Assembly (NCBI RefSeq): GCF_027924405.1
Contig: NZ_AP026978.1
Coordinates: 5,518,001 to 5,582,000, forward strand
Direction of reading: 5' to 3'
Source: Nocardia sputorum
GTDB taxonomy: Bacteria > Actinomycetota > Actinomycetes > Mycobacteriales > Mycobacteriaceae
Length of the DNA: 64,000 nt
Shown piece after piece: positions 7,887 to 15,742 of this stretch. A program made the position numbers and the translations under genes. The notes beneath the pieces are model-generated. The model was not told the origin of the DNA, did not search any database, and worked only from the letters and a program-made list of their open reading frames with translations. Every line of letters starts with the position of its first letter. Within the stretch, counting starts at the first letter, position 1.

Positions 7887-8738
7887 GTGGCACACGAGAC
7901 CATCGCCCCGGACAGCACCGCGGTCCGGGTAGCACTGTGGCGCGCGATGCACGTCCTGGACGACGCGCCCCCGCACGTGTTCGACGACCACGTCGGCCTG
8001 CGCCTGGCCGCGCCGGAGGACGGCTGGCGGGAGCGCCCGGACATGGAGCCGCGCAGCACCGCACCGATGCGCGCCGGAATAGTCGCACGCGCACGGTTTC
8101 TCGAGGATCTCCTCGCCGACCAGGCCGAGCGCGGCGTGGATCAGTACGTCGTACTCGGCGCTGGGCTGGACACCTTCGCGCAGCGCAGGCCCGAGTTCGC
8201 CGCTCGATTCACCATTTTCGAGGTCGATCAGCCCGACCCGCAGGCATGGAAACGGCGGCGGCTCACCGAACTCGGGTTCGGCATACCGCCGTGGCTGCGG
8301 TTGGTGCCGGTCGACTTCGAGGTGGACGCATGGTGGCAGCGGCTGATCGAAGCAGGGTTCGACCCCACTCGCCCGGCGTTGGTCGCCTCCGCCGGTGTCT
8401 CGATGTACCTGACCCGCGAGGCGAACATCGCGACGCTGCGGCGACTGTCGACACTCGCGCCGGGCTCCACCCTGGCCACCACGTTCCTGCTGCCGCTCGA
8501 ACTCGTCGACCACGATGAGCAGCGCATGCGCCGGTTCGCCGAAGAGGGCGCCCGCCGATCCGGCACGCCGTTCCTCAGCTTCTTCCGGCCCGGCGAAATG
8601 GTGCGGCTGGCCCGAGACGCCGGGTTCGCCGCCACCCGGCACATCTCCTCCGCCGAGCTGACCGCCCGCTACTTCGCCGAGCGCACCGACGGCCTGCGCC
8701 CGGCCGAATCAGAGCAGATCCTCGTGGCGACAACCTGA
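7887..8738 (+). CDS. Class I SAM-dependent methyltransferase (TIGR00027/LCM-like)
   Basis: A 283-residue methyltransferase of the actinobacteria-enriched TIGR00027 family related to leucine carboxyl methyltransferases. Diagnostic segments are the N-terminal DSTAVRVALWRAMHVLDD, the R-x-R-F-x-E/D block (VARARFLEDLLAD), the SAM motif VVLGAGLDTFAQR, the acidic FEVDQP after strand 2, and VASAGVSMYLTREA. Known family members are predicted O-methyltransferases of small carboxylates or polyketides; the substrate is unknown. Start GTG 7887 comes immediately after the VOC stop, implying coupled translation. It is the last gene of the RHH-controlled operon. Confidence 0.88.
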   Translation: MAHETIAPDSTAVRVALWRAMHVLDDAPPHVFDDHVGLRLAAPEDGWRERPDMEPRSTAPMRAGIVARARFLEDLLADQAERGVDQYVVLGAGLDTFAQRRPEFAARFTIFEVDQPDPQAWKRRRLTELGFGIPPWLRLVPVDFEVDAWWQRLIEAGFDPTRPALVASAGVSMYLTREANIATLRRLSTLAPGSTLATTFLLPLELVDHDEQRMRRFAEEGARRSGTPFLSFFRPGEMVRLARDAGFAATRHISSAELTARYFAERTDGLRPAESEQILVATT

Positions 8739-8756
8739 TTCACCGCAGCAGTCGGT

Positions 8757-8948
8757 TCACGCCGCGACGTCGAACAAGGTCAACTCGCGCGGCTGCCGTG
8801 CGGATTCGGCGCGCAGCTCCGCGCGCTCCCGAATCGCGCACGTCGGTCCGATCCCCTCCGCGACCGATTGCGGGGACAGCAGCCAACCGTGACAACGACG
8901 GCAATGCGCGACCAGTCTCACCTCGGGGCGGTCATCAATGGCGGCCAC
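8757..8948 (-). CDS. Small zinc-ribbon-like protein, DUF6011 type
   Basis: A 63-residue protein started at GTG 8948, which has AGAGGAG seven bases upstream. The core CRRCHGWLLSPQSVAEGIGP followed by T-C matches the DUF6011 pattern (C-x-x-C/H, L-x-x-x-x-S-V, G-x-G-P-x-C), probably one zinc site. DUF6011 units occur in actinobacterial and phage small proteins with no known function. The longer open frame reaching 9110 lacks support and would overlap the next gene. It is convergent with the methyltransferase operon (18 bp apart), and there is room for a promoter between it and the secreted protein. Confidence 0.68.
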   Translation of the reverse strand: MAAIDDRPEVRLVAHCRRCHGWLLSPQSVAEGIGPTCAIRERAELRAESARQPRELTLFDVAA

Positions 8949-9091
8949 TTCGTTCTCCTCTGGCCAGGCGACTACATCGTCAGTTTGGCACGAGGCACCG
9001 ACAGAATTCGTCGCCGAAGACGACGCGAGCAGCGGACGCGCCCACCGGTTTTTCGCAGCCGCATGCGTTCTCGCGGGCGTGCTGAGGAAAG

Positions 9092-9517
9092 ATGATGCCC
9101 ATGACCGCATCTCGACTGTTTCGTTCGTTGGTGGGTACCGTGCCCGCGGTGCTCGCCGTCGTCAGCTTCACCGCGGCCGGAGGGGTCTCGACGGCCCAGG
9201 CCGCACCCGGCATTCCCGGGGTTCCCGGCGTGGTGCAACGCCTGCAGATCGCTCCGGGCCAGAACAGCACCGAAGCCACCGGCAACGTCGCGCAGGGCAA
9301 GTCCGACAGCTACTCCATCGCCACGGCGCCGGGACAGCGCCTGAGCTTCGACGTGAGCGGCAACGCCCGCGTCTCGGTGGCTCCGCTGATCGGGCCGCAG
9401 GTCGCGAACGAGGTTCCGCACGCCGACCTCGTCGCCGACGGCAACGACTACCAGATCGTCGTCTCCTCCGCCGACGGCGGGGCGGCCGGTTACACCTTGA
9501 AGGTCACCCTCGTCTGA
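9092..9517 (+). CDS. Secreted hypothetical protein
   Basis: A 141-residue exported protein of unknown function. An N-terminal signal peptide is clear: basic start, hydrophobic core VPAVLAVVSFTAAGG, and an A-x-A site (STAQA-AP). The mature part is about 100 residues of short beta strands (GKSDSYSIATAPGQRLSFDV; GYTLKVTLV) and has the shape of a small beta-sandwich, similar to bacterial pre-peptidase-like C-terminal modules, but I cannot assign it firmly. AGGAAAG precedes three in-frame ATGs (9092, 9095, 9101), so the exact start is uncertain by three codons. No catalytic motif or cysteine is seen. Confidence 0.75.
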   Translation: MMPMTASRLFRSLVGTVPAVLAVVSFTAAGGVSTAQAAPGIPGVPGVVQRLQIAPGQNSTEATGNVAQGKSDSYSIATAPGQRLSFDVSGNARVSVAPLIGPQVANEVPHADLVADGNDYQIVVSSADGGAAGYTLKVTLV

Positions 9518-9689
9518 CGCTCGACCGATTCCGCCCGCCGGCCTGACGGGTCACGACCGTCAGGCCGACGGGCTGCCCGTCATCGAACGGCGGGCGCCAT
9601 CCGGTAACTCCCCCGACGACGCAGTGCCGTTGGGCACAACGAAAGCGAACAGCGGCGTACGGCCGAGGTCGGCGCACTATGGTGGGGCG

Positions 9690-10646
9690 GTGCCGCTCGA
9701 ACCAGGTGACCAGTTTGCGGGATTCGTCGTGCGAGCCCGGCTGGGACACGGGGGCAGCAGCGAGGTGTACCTGGCCGAGGACCCGGAGTGGTCGCGACCG
9801 GTGTCGCTGAAGATCCTGGGACCGGAGGACAGCCGGTCGCCCGAGGCCCGCGCTCGATTCGTGCACGAGTTCGACATCTTGTCGGCGCTGCGGCACCCCG
9901 ACATCGTGCGGATGTACACGCACGGCGAAACCGACGGCAGGTTGTGGTCGGCCCACGAGTACGTGGCAGGCGCGACGGTGTCGACCTTGGTGCCGTCGCC
10001 GCGTCGGCGCCCGGACCTGCGGCAGGTGCTCCACGTGCTGACCCACGTCGCGGCGGGGTTGGACTTCGCGCACGCCAACGGAGTGGTCCATCTCGACGTG
10101 AAACCGGCGAACGTTCTGGTCGGCACGGACGAACCGGCGACGGTGAAGATCTCCGATTTCGATTCGGCCCGATGGTTGCACCGGCCCGAGCCGCCGTTGG
10201 CCAGCCACGGGTTCGTCGTCGTGTCCGTGCCCTACGCCGCGCCGGAACTGCTGCTTGCGGACACGGTGTCCCCCGCGACCGACCAGTACGCGCTGGCTTG
10301 TTCGGCCGTCGAGTTGCTCACCGGCCACACGCCGTTCTCCCGGGCGAACCTCATGGCCACCGCCGAGGCGCAGCTGCACGAACCGCCCCCTCGGCTGGCC
10401 GCCCGCCACCGCTGGATCCCGCCCGAAGTCGACGTGATCCTGCATCGGTCGCTCGCGAAGGACCCCGGTGAGCGCTACGACTCGTGCGCCGAGCCCATCC
10501 GCCTGCTCACCGAGGTTCTCGACGGCGTCGACCCGCGCCCCCTCGCTCCCGTGCTGAGCCGATGGAAGGCGGCCCGATCGCACCTGCGGAACTCCGCCCT
10601 CGGACGGATCGGCGGCAAAGCGACCTTCGGCTCCGCCCCGAGGTAG
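9690..10646 (+). CDS. Serine/threonine protein kinase with DFD motif
   Basis: A Hanks-type kinase of 318 residues from GTG 9690. Visible motifs: glycine loop LGHGGSSEVYLAE, catalytic Lys41 (VSLKILG), Glu60 of helix C, catalytic loop HLDVKPAN (Asp136, Lys138, Asn141), APE equivalent YAAPELL, and the F-helix DQYALACSAVELLTG. The DFG triplet reads D156-F157-D158, so the metal-binding Asp is kept but the glycine is replaced. There is no transmembrane segment or extracellular sensor, unlike PknA/B-type kinases, so it is probably cytosolic. The kinase could be active or a slow/pseudo-active form. It lies upstream of a hypothetical gene and the NPCBM pair. An in-frame start at 9624 is less likely. 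Confidence 0.85.
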   Translation: MPLEPGDQFAGFVVRARLGHGGSSEVYLAEDPEWSRPVSLKILGPEDSRSPEARARFVHEFDILSALRHPDIVRMYTHGETDGRLWSAHEYVAGATVSTLVPSPRRRPDLRQVLHVLTHVAAGLDFAHANGVVHLDVKPANVLVGTDEPATVKISDFDSARWLHRPEPPLASHGFVVVSVPYAAPELLLADTVSPATDQYALACSAVELLTGHTPFSRANLMATAEAQLHEPPPRLAARHRWIPPEVDVILHRSLAKDPGERYDSCAEPIRLLTEVLDGVDPRPLAPVLSRWKAARSHLRNSALGRIGGKATFGSAPR

Positions 10647-10704
10647 CACGCATGATTTGCCGGTTTTCTTGCGAGGAGCCGGTGCCGCGGTCACGCTGAA
10701 AGGT

Positions 10705-11127
10705 ATGCGGACCCGCGATATCGAGGTCGGGTGCACCTATATGGTGCTGGTCCCGCAGCGCCTGCCACGCAGTCGGTACCCCGACTGCGACCAGCCGGGC
10801 TCCCTCACTTGGGCATGGTCCTGGCTGCGCGGCGGCCGGTTCCGGCTCACCGTCACCGGCATCGATCACACCAGCGATCCGATCACCGTCGAAGGCTTGC
10901 GGATCACCGCGAACTCGCGCATCGCGGTGGTGCTGACCCCCGAACAAGCCCAGGATCTCGGTTTGCCGGTCGGTATGTTCCGAGTGCGCGGGACCTTGTT
11001 CGACGGCGAGGACCGGCCGGTGCGCCTGCCCGAGGTGGAACCACTCCGAGTCCCTGCCCGCTGGCTGCGACCGGTCGAGCAGCCGTGCTTCACGCACCGC
11101 GATATCGACTGCTTCCCCTACCTCTGA
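10705..11127 (+). CDS. Hypothetical protein, 140 aa
   Basis: The frame from ATG 10705 encodes a soluble protein with beta-rich character. It begins MRTRDIEVGCTYMVLVPQRL, which resembles the opening of small actinobacterial proteins that bind or regulate translation or nucleic acid, but no family can be named. There is one PDCDQPGS segment and cysteines near the C-terminus (QPCFTHRDIDCFPYL). A weak AAAGG ribosome site is present. It follows the kinase gene by 58 bp on the same strand and could be co-transcribed with it. It is convergent with the NPCBM membrane protein gene. Confidence 0.6.
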   Translation: MRTRDIEVGCTYMVLVPQRLPRSRYPDCDQPGSLTWAWSWLRGGRFRLTVTGIDHTSDPITVEGLRITANSRIAVVLTPEQAQDLGLPVGMFRVRGTLFDGEDRPVRLPEVEPLRVPARWLRPVEQPCFTHRDIDCFPYL

Positions 11128-11158
11128 GACGGGTGGCGAACGTCCGCGCCGGGACGAA

Positions 11159-11884
11159 CTAGCGTTTCCGCCCGGGCGGTGCGGAGCAATGGACCCGCGG
11201 ACGGCCCCACGCGTTCTTCGCGTCCTGCGAGCGCCGAGCGTCGAACAGGGTCAGGCGGATCTTCCCCGAGATGTCGAGATTCACTTCTTCGGCCGGATCG
11301 GTCATCGACTTCTCGGTGGTGAACGCGTCCTGGTCGTCGACCCGCACGACGAATCGCCCGACCCCGGTGGACGACGGTGAATCAGAATCCTTGCCGATCC
11401 AGACCGAGAACCGATCGCACTGCCCGCCGATCGTCCACGTGGCCCGATTCATCGGATCGGAAGCGCTGGAAGGGTAGTACCCCACGATGCTGCTCGGAAA
11501 GGACATTGCGCCGATCCGGATGGGATCGACCGGGTCGAATCCGTTCGCCCAGCTGACCGATTGATACTCCACCAAGTCGTACCACCCGTCGCTGGAGGGA
11601 GCAAAGGCGGCCGACGTCGCCGACGGGGACGGCCGGACGGTGGAGGTCGAGGTCGCCGCGGCCGACGACGTGGTCGACGTGGGCTGCGGGGTATTCGTCG
11701 CCGATGGTGCGATCGCGGGCACCCGAGGCGTTGTCGTGGTGGCCGGTGGCAGCGCGGACGGTTCATCACCGCGGATCCGGTCGACGAACGACAACGCGCC
11801 GTCGAGATTGGCGAGCCCGACTACCACGAGGGCGACGACACCGAATACGGCAACCCACACGGGCTTTTCTTTGACGAAGTTCAC
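11159..11884 (-). CDS. Membrane-anchored protein with C-terminal NPCBM-like domain
   Basis: A 241-residue protein from GTG 11884 (TGGAG 5-6 nt upstream). Layout: short cytoplasmic N-terminus, one transmembrane helix (VWVAVFGVVALVVVGLANL), a 60-residue Thr/Ser/Pro/Ala linker, then a C-terminal domain with the NPCBM/NEW2 pattern. That pattern is CDRFSVWIGKDSDS, GVGRFVVRVDDQD, VNLDISGKIRLTLFDAR and AWGRPRVHC. NPCBM modules are beta-sandwiches first defined next to glycoside hydrolases. The topology puts the domain outside the membrane. The divergent gene 12282-13346 carries the same kind of domain fused to SEFIR. A longer start at 11974 is possible but lacks a ribosome site. Confidence 0.72.
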   Translation of the reverse strand: MNFVKEKPVWVAVFGVVALVVVGLANLDGALSFVDRIRGDEPSALPPATTTTPRVPAIAPSATNTPQPTSTTSSAAATSTSTVRPSPSATSAAFAPSSDGWYDLVEYQSVSWANGFDPVDPIRIGAMSFPSSIVGYYPSSASDPMNRATWTIGGQCDRFSVWIGKDSDSPSSTGVGRFVVRVDDQDAFTTEKSMTDPAEEVNLDISGKIRLTLFDARRSQDAKNAWGRPRVHCSAPPGRKR

Positions 11885-12281
11885 GAAGACTCCAGCTTTG
11901 TCGACTGAACGGGGAGCAGCCGAAAAGCGCTCGCCGGGGCAAATCATAGAGCGACGCGGACCGATCCTCATCATTTCGCATTTTTAGATTTCTGAACAAA
12001 CGATGGATACCGCTTCGAAGTCGATTGTGTTCCACGTGGTCACCCGGGTATCGACCCGCCTTTGTCGCCCCTTTCCGGCAAAAAATTCGCTAGACGAAGC
12101 ACATCCGGAGCGGTCTGTTTATTTCCGGGGTATGGTCTGCGTGGAAATACCGCCCCGGCGCCGCCGGGCACGGCCGTCCCGAGTTATTCTCGTCGAGCGC
12201 GGACACGCCCTATCGCCGGGCCGCGATTCCGCGGGCACGAGTTCGGGTCGCGCGCAGGAACTTCGATGAGGAGGTGCTCGG
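11885..12281. other. 397-bp divergent intergenic region
   Basis: Lies between the NPCBM membrane protein (minus) and the SEFIR-NPCBM gene (plus). It contains a relatively AT-rich stretch at about 11960-12010 and 12085-12125, probably the two promoters. Short open frames on both strands have no ribosome site or recognisable product. No clear inverted repeat was noticed. Confidence 0.5.
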
Positions 12282-13346
12282 ATGAGCACGGACGGCCAGG
12301 CGGTCGATACCGCGCCCGACGGCGACCCGGCCGCACCCCGGGTGTTCGTTTCCTATTCACACGATTCGGACGAGCACAAAGAGTCGGTGCGACAGTTCTG
12401 CACATTCCTCCGCGAAACGGCCGGCGTGGACGCACACCTGGACGTCTGGTATGACGACGGGCGGCGCGATTGGTCACTGTGGGCCATCGACCAGCTCACC
12501 GGAGCCGACTTCATTCTGATCATCGCCTCACCCGAATACAAACGTCGCGCGGACGGCGCGGCACCGGCCGACGAAGGGCGCGGAGCCCAGTTCGAGGCCG
12601 CTATCATCCGGGACAATCTCACCAGGAACTTACGGAAAGAAACCAGGCGCGTGCTCCCGGTGGTGTTGCCGGGACGATCCGTGGAGGAAATTCCCACCTT
12701 TCTGGCCGCGCATTCGACCACTCGATACGAAGTGGACGAGTTCACGCTCGAGGGCATCGCCGATCTGCTGATCGCGTTCACCGGAATACCGAAGCACCCG
12801 ATGCCGCCGCGCGCCCGGTTCGTCGGCTCGCCTTTCGCGAGCCGGACGCGGGCACCGAGCGCGTCCACCACCACCACCTCGTCTCCCCCGAGGAAGCGAC
12901 TGCTCACCGCCGCCCTGCAGCCGGTCACCCGCGGGCCCGACCTCTATTTCGGCAGCGCGGACTTGAACGGCGAACACTACGGCGCCAGCATCGTGCACCG
13001 CTGCTCGATGTTCTGCGGTGATCCACGCAGCGCGATCGAGTACAACCTGGGCCGGGAATTCCGCTTCTTCGAGGCGACGGTCGGCGTCCTCGATGATGCC
13101 GAGGACGCAGGCCAGATCGGCTACTTCCAGGTCTTCCTCGACGACGACCCGCAGAAGCAGGTCCGGGCGACGCACGGCGACCCGAGCCACATCCGGTACG
13201 AAGTGACCGGCGTCCTCCGGTTGCGGCTCCTCGCGTATCGGCCCGATACCGTGGCCGGCCCGATGCTGGCGGGCGCGATGCTCGTCGGCGGCCGCCGCGC
13301 AAAGTTGCCCGCTCTCGCGTGGGGCGATCCGGCCCTGTTCCGCTGA
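12282..13346 (+). CDS. SEFIR-domain protein with C-terminal NPCBM-like domain
   Basis: A 354-residue protein. Residues 20-100 form a SEFIR (TIR-related) domain: PRVFVSYSHDSDEHKESV, LDVWYDDGRRDWSLWAIDQL and ADFILIIASPEYKRRAD match box 1, the D-W region and box 3. The linker (residues 165-215) is Pro/Ser/Thr/Arg-rich. Residues 218-354 form an NPCBM-like sandwich (IEYNLGREFRFFEATVGVLD, IGYFQVFLDDD, VTGVLRLRLLAYRP, LAWGDPALF). SEFIR/TIR domains act as adaptors or NAD-consuming effectors in immunity and signalling; a catalytic Glu cannot be assigned from sequence alone. No signal peptide or membrane helix, so it is cytosolic. GAGGAGG precedes the ATG. It is divergent from the other NPCBM gene. Confidence 0.82.
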   Translation: MSTDGQAVDTAPDGDPAAPRVFVSYSHDSDEHKESVRQFCTFLRETAGVDAHLDVWYDDGRRDWSLWAIDQLTGADFILIIASPEYKRRADGAAPADEGRGAQFEAAIIRDNLTRNLRKETRRVLPVVLPGRSVEEIPTFLAAHSTTRYEVDEFTLEGIADLLIAFTGIPKHPMPPRARFVGSPFASRTRAPSASTTTTSSPPRKRLLTAALQPVTRGPDLYFGSADLNGEHYGASIVHRCSMFCGDPRSAIEYNLGREFRFFEATVGVLDDAEDAGQIGYFQVFLDDDPQKQVRATHGDPSHIRYEVTGVLRLRLLAYRPDTVAGPMLAGAMLVGGRRAKLPALAWGDPALFR

Positions 13347-13384
13347 CGCCGGAACCGCGATACCGGCGCCTCCCACGGCGACGG

Positions 13385-14131
13385 TCAGAAGGTCAGCGTG
13401 GTCGATCTGTGGGTCGCGTCGAGCAGATCGATCGCCACCTGGCCGCCGGCGTATTCGGCGACCAGTTTCGCCAGTTCGACCGCGATCGCCATCGCGTCCA
13501 CGTCCGGCAGATCCGGCAGGACATCCACGTTGTAGAGCAGATTCCGCGAATCCGGCTTGATCGCCGTGTGCTCCGACTGCCGCCACACCCAGCGGCGCGT
13601 GAGGACCGTGTTGCCCTCGGCGAGGATCACCTCCCCGGCGATCGGCCGCTCCGAGGACGTCGAACCGAAGGCGGAGAAGGTCTCGCCGCCGGTCGCGAGA
13701 CGCAGCATGATGTCGCCGTCGACGTCGTCGAGCGCATGGCCGCCGATGGGAACGAGATGACGCAGGCTGATGACGGTCCCGATGTCGATGAGGCGGCCGA
13801 GGGACGACAGCGAGCCGCGGATCGCCCGGCGGGCCAGCGCCTCCACCGACGGCCGGAAGTCGCTCGGCCGAGCTCCGAAGGCACGGAATGCCTCTCGCCA
13901 GGGATGGATGCGGTGATCGGCCGCGACGGCGGTGATATCGATGGATTCCCGCAGGTCCGCGCAGGCTCGCTGCAACGCCGCGACCAGCGGTGGCTGGGAC
14001 TCGCCGTTGCGGACGTTGCGGGCGACGAGGACGCCGACCCGGTAGGACGGATGCCGCTCGAACACGGCGTCGTCGACGGCATAGCGGATGGTCTTGCCGA
14101 GGAAGTGCGGCGTCGGATTCTCGGTGTTCAC
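13385..14131 (-). CDS. B3/4 (PheRS beta-like) domain protein
   Basis: A 248-residue stand-alone B3/4 domain, the fold found in the phenylalanyl-tRNA synthetase beta subunit. Recognisable parts: YRVGVLVARNVRNGE, the helix WREAFRAFGARPSDFRPSVEALARRA, the I-D-I-G-T-V-I-S-L-R-H stretch followed by PIGGHALDDVDG, LRLATGGETFSAFG, and the W-R-Q-S-x-x-T segment near the end. Stand-alone members are thought to bind or hydrolyse aminoacyl or amino-acid-like substrates, but experiments are few. GGAGGAAACCAC precedes the GTG start, which overlaps the stop of the Rieske gene by GTGA. It is the last gene of a three-gene coupled operon. Confidence 0.85.
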   Translation of the reverse strand: MNTENPTPHFLGKTIRYAVDDAVFERHPSYRVGVLVARNVRNGESQPPLVAALQRACADLRESIDITAVAADHRIHPWREAFRAFGARPSDFRPSVEALARRAIRGSLSSLGRLIDIGTVISLRHLVPIGGHALDDVDGDIMLRLATGGETFSAFGSTSSERPIAGEVILAEGNTVLTRRWVWRQSEHTAIKPDSRNLLYNVDVLPDLPDVDAMAIAVELAKLVAEYAGGQVAIDLLDATHRSTTLTF

Positions 14132-14478
14132 GTGGTTTCCTCCAGATCTGTTGCGGTGGGCAGGGTCGGGTCCACCGGGAATACCGGGAGGACCTCGCAG
14201 GTATCGGCTCTCGTGCACCCGCCGTCGGAGAGCCGGTAGGCATGCGCATGGGCCAGGCAGGTGACGACGCCGAGGCCGAAATCCGGCAGGCCGCGGCGGG
14301 CGAGGTCGGCACCCTTGTGCGGGCAGAACCGCGCGACGGCGAAGGACTTCCCGCCGCTACGGAAGATGGCGTACTGGCGTCCGTTCACGGTCGCCTGGAA
14401 CGTGTCGTGCCAGACCGATCGAGGTGCGCGGCGAACGGAATCAGGATCGAACTCGAGGGGCTCACCGGAGGCGTTCAC
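14128..14478 (-). CDS. Rieske [2Fe-2S] domain protein
   Basis: A 116-residue protein consisting of one Rieske domain. Cluster ligands are visible as C52-P-H54 (FCPHKGADLARRG) and C74-L-A-H77 (VTCLAHAHAYRLSDGGC), with the usual 17-21 residue spacing. The size and lack of membrane helix indicate a soluble ferredoxin-like electron carrier of the kind that feeds oxygenases, rather than a bc1 subunit. Start GTG 14478 overlaps the TGA of the upstream gene (GTGA), and its own stop overlaps the next start the same way. The obligate coupling suggests it delivers electrons to, or forms a complex with, the protein encoded at 14475-15623. Confidence 0.88.
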   Translation of the reverse strand: MNASGEPLEFDPDSVRRAPRSVWHDTFQATVNGRQYAIFRSGGKSFAVARFCPHKGADLARRGLPDFGLGVVTCLAHAHAYRLSDGGCTRADTCEVLPVFPVDPTLPTATDLEETT

Positions 14479-15623
14479 GCTTCGTACTCCCGGTTCGCCC
14501 TGCGCTGTTCGGCGAGGTCACGGAGCACCTCCACGGCGGGCACCAAGTCCACGTGACTCGGCAGCTCGGCGCGATTCGCGTGCGAGAGCAACGAGGGTTC
14601 GGTTCCCCCGACCTTGGCGGCCGCGATGAGGATGTGGTGTTCGACGTCCTGGATCTCGATTTCGGTGAATACGGCGTGCGCGGCCCGCACCACCGTCGAT
14701 TCGCGAACCGGCGTAGCGGCCAGCGCGATGCGCAAGCCATCGATCGCCCGGCGCAGCCGGTGGTAGTCCAGGTTCTGCGTGCCGGAGAAGCCGGTCTCGC
14801 GTCCACTGAGCACGGCCATCGAGGGGCGGACGTGCCGCAGATAGAGCTCCGCGGGAAAGGCGCCGGCGAACCACATCGCGGCAGTGGTCGCCCGCAAGTA
14901 GCGCGCGGCGGCCAGAAGGGCATCGGCGGTCGCGCCGTCGTCCCCGGCCACCGCACGCGCTTGCGCACGCTGAATCTCCGCGAGACAGAAGACAGTCGAC
15001 AGGTTGAACAGGTGATGCCCGATGATCCAGCGGTATTCCGCTCGCACCTCGACGGAGGCATCGGCGAACGGCTTGCCCGCGACGCGGGACGCCGTCTCGC
15101 GCACGGCCACCGACGTGGTCGCGCACCACCCCAGCATCTCGCCGATCGCGTCGAGCGCGCTGATGCTCTCGTCCAGGGCGATCGGGGCGGTGGACATCTC
15201 GGCCAGCACCGCCGCGCCGGTGACCACGATCTGCGCGGCCAGCACGTCGCGAGGCAATTCGGCCACCCGCACGAATCCGAAGTAGTGGTCGTAGTCGATG
15301 CTTCCCTCGACTTCGGATGTGGTCTCCACCTGGGCGACCACCGGAACGCCGGCCGGCATCAGCGCGCCCAGCTCGGCTCCGGCGGCGGCCAATTCCGCCG
15401 AGACGGCGGACGGAGTGGGCATCTGCTCGCGCAGCCGTCGCGTGAGCGCGCGCAGTCGCGCGGCGACCGGCGACAGCGCGGGATTGCGCGGCCGGACGAT
15501 GCCCGTCGCGGGCTCCGGCAGCACCGACGTGAGCGGCAGGACGAGGGAAGGGCACGACAAGCTCTGATAGTTGCCGTCGGTATCATCCCGTGTCGTCGTA
15601 TCGTGCCGACGGCGAATGGTCAT
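14475..15623 (-). CDS. Unknown helical protein, possible heme dioxygenase-like (PrnB/IDO-TDO type)
   Basis: About 382 residues, almost entirely helical, soluble and of unknown family. A conserved-looking centre reads FPAELYLRHVRPSM, then LSGRETGFSGTQNLDYHRLRR, and there are several histidines (IIGHHLFN, DVEHHILIA). The arrangement of F-x-x-E-L, Arg-rich turn, G-rich loop and helix is faintly like PrnB-type members of the heme IDO/TDO superfamily. That link is an impression, not a match I can prove. The start is uncertain: ATG 15623 is chosen because it avoids the divergent STAND gene. First gene of an operon with the Rieske and B3/4 genes, which fits an oxygenase. Confidence 0.62.
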   Translation of the reverse strand: MTIRRRHDTTTRDDTDGNYQSLSCPSLVLPLTSVLPEPATGIVRPRNPALSPVAARLRALTRRLREQMPTPSAVSAELAAAGAELGALMPAGVPVVAQVETTSEVEGSIDYDHYFGFVRVAELPRDVLAAQIVVTGAAVLAEMSTAPIALDESISALDAIGEMLGWCATTSVAVRETASRVAGKPFADASVEVRAEYRWIIGHHLFNLSTVFCLAEIQRAQARAVAGDDGATADALLAAARYLRATTAAMWFAGAFPAELYLRHVRPSMAVLSGRETGFSGTQNLDYHRLRRAIDGLRIALAATPVRESTVVRAAHAVFTEIEIQDVEHHILIAAAKVGGTEPSLLSHANRAELPSHVDLVPAVEVLRDLAEQRRANREYEA

Positions 15624-15742
15624 TATCTGGGGCACCGGTTCTCTCGCCTTCGTCTCTTGGCTGCGGCAGCGCGGTTCGCGACAATTGATGCGCCTGGCGT
15701 TTGCCAGTTTCCAGTCGGCTGATCCGATAAGGGAGGGGTTGC

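Noticed and set aside
12003-12269. Small gene upstream of the SEFIR gene
   Set aside because: No ribosome site, and the frame covers the AT-rich promoter region; the product is basic and featureless.
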